In this document: positions 63,528 through 64,000 of the stretch, one piece after another | Position numbering within the stretch: position 1 is the first letter of the stretch | How the letters are laid out: every line of letters starts with the position of its first letter | NCBI GenBank assembly: GCA_937934295.1 | Contig: CALHAI010000005.1 | Coordinates: 1 to 64,000, forward strand | Reading direction: 5' to 3' | DNA length: 64,000 nucleotides | Origin: an uncultured Blastocatellia bacterium | Lineage (GTDB): Bacteria > Acidobacteriota > Blastocatellia > HR10 | Notes under the pieces: generated by a model | Databases searched by the model: none | Told to the model about the DNA's origin: nothing | Seen by the model: only the letters and a program-made list of their open reading frames with translations | Position numbers and translations under genes: made by a program

Positions 63528-64000
63528 CGATGCGAGCCCCACTTGATCTCAAGCAGACGATCAATCTCCCGAAGAAGATCCTGCCGATGAAGGCGAATCT
63601 CGTGGAATCAGAACCGGCGCGCCTGCAGCGGTGGAAGGAGATGCGCCTGTACGAGCGCATCCTGGAAGCGCGGCGCGATCGCCCGCTCTTCATCTTGCAC
63701 GATGGGCCGCCCTACGCCAACGGCCACATTCACATCGGGCATGCGTTGAACAAGATCTTGAAAGATTTGATCGTGAAGACGCGCACGATGATGGGGTACC
63801 AATGCCCCTTCGTCCCGGGATGGGATTGCCACGGTCTGCCGATCGAGATCCAGGTGGATGAGCAGCTCGGGCGGCGTAAAGCCGAGTTGCCCATCGTGGA
63901 GATTCGGCGCGAAGCGCGGCAGTTGGCGGAGTACTACATGCGGGCGCAGTCGGAGGAATTCCAACGCTTGGGCGTCTTCGGCGACTTCGAGCATCCCTAT
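63524..64000 (+). CDS. ileS: Isoleucyl-tRNA synthetase, 5' part (cut by window edge)
   Basis: The first ~159 residues are visible: LHDGPPYANGHIHIGHALNK holds the HIGH motif, and PFVPGWDCHGLPIE follows. This is the N-terminus of the class I synthetase for isoleucine. ATG 63524 overlaps the preceding stop as ATGA; a second in-frame ATG lies at 63530. The gene continues past the right edge. Confidence 0.95.
   Translation, partial: MTMRAPLDLKQTINLPKKILPMKANLVESEPARLQRWKEMRLYERILEARRDRPLFILHDGPPYANGHIHIGHALNKILKDLIVKTRTMMGYQCPFVPGWDCHGLPIEIQVDEQLGRRKAELPIVEIRREARQLAEYYMRAQSEEFQRLGVFGDFEHPY

Noticed and set aside
1-64000. CRISPR arrays, tRNA and rRNA genes, prophage or conjugation genes
   Set aside because: No regularly spaced repeats, no tRNA or rRNA-like segments and no phage or transfer proteins were seen by reading; a covariance-model scan would be decisive for small RNAs.

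Overview
The window is high-GC bacterial DNA. It most resembles an Acidobacteriota genome, inferred from two Oar-type TonB-dependent receptors with an N-terminal carboxypeptidase-regulatory domain, a membrane pyrophosphatase and a very large acyl-CoA catabolic cluster; there is no rRNA or marker gene that would prove the taxon. No tRNA, rRNA or CRISPR array is visible.

Positions 184-54046 hold about 45 genes, all on the minus strand, many with ATGA/GTGA overlaps. In transcription order they are: an ETF:menaquinone-oxidoreductase-like Fe-S membrane protein (52.0-54.0 kb); a block with a VOC protein, a lipoate-ligase-like protein, two CoA ligases, a CoA-transferase-like pair, a luciferase-like (LLM) oxidoreductase, an SDR and a SnoaL protein (42.6-51.6 kb); two TonB receptors flanking two LLM oxidoreductases and a DUF2889 protein (33.6-42.6 kb); an AhpD-family protein with an in-frame UGA (33 kb); a second catabolic block with a VOC epimerase, an amidohydrolase, crotonase, two Cys-less thiolase-like proteins, two DUF35 proteins, an acyl-CoA dehydrogenase, an FAD enzyme, a CoA-transferase-like pair and an old-yellow-enzyme reductase (21.4-32.9 kb); a TetR regulator; a third block with an acyl-CoA dehydrogenase, SDR, VOC, CoA ligase, fused CoA-transferase, HMG-CoA-synthase-like protein, thiolase, EtfBA and crotonase (8.7-20.6 kb); and a six-gene module at the left end (0.2-8.2 kb) with hydantoinase/acetone-carboxylase-like subunits, a split PEP-synthase-like enzyme and two unrecognised paralogues. 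The enzyme set looks like breakdown of a large alicyclic or branched acid through CoA thioesters, comparable in logic to steroid-ring degradation. The substrate cannot be read from the sequence.

Three near-identical palindromes (consensus TTAyCAAACGnnCGTTTGrTAA) lie just downstream of sigma70-like promoters at 32.9, 51.9 and 54.1 kb, so the cluster looks like one TetR-family regulon.

The most striking single gene is the AhpD-like protein at 32977-33528. Its CxxC motif reads C-A-Y-UGA, the frame continues for 105 codons, and a SECIS-like hairpin follows the UGA, so it is a probable selenoprotein that simple gene calling would split in two.

From about 55.4 kb to the right edge the genes are mostly housekeeping and on the plus strand: hppA, a 3D-domain protein, gltX, an unknown membrane protein, a YtxH protein, a small membrane-anchored helical protein and the start of ileS. 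A divergent anaerobic ribonucleotide-reductase-like gene lies on the minus strand among them. TnpB (IS200/IS605) fragments lie at the left edge and at 55.1 kb, and a decayed MFS transporter lies at 8.2-8.7 kb.
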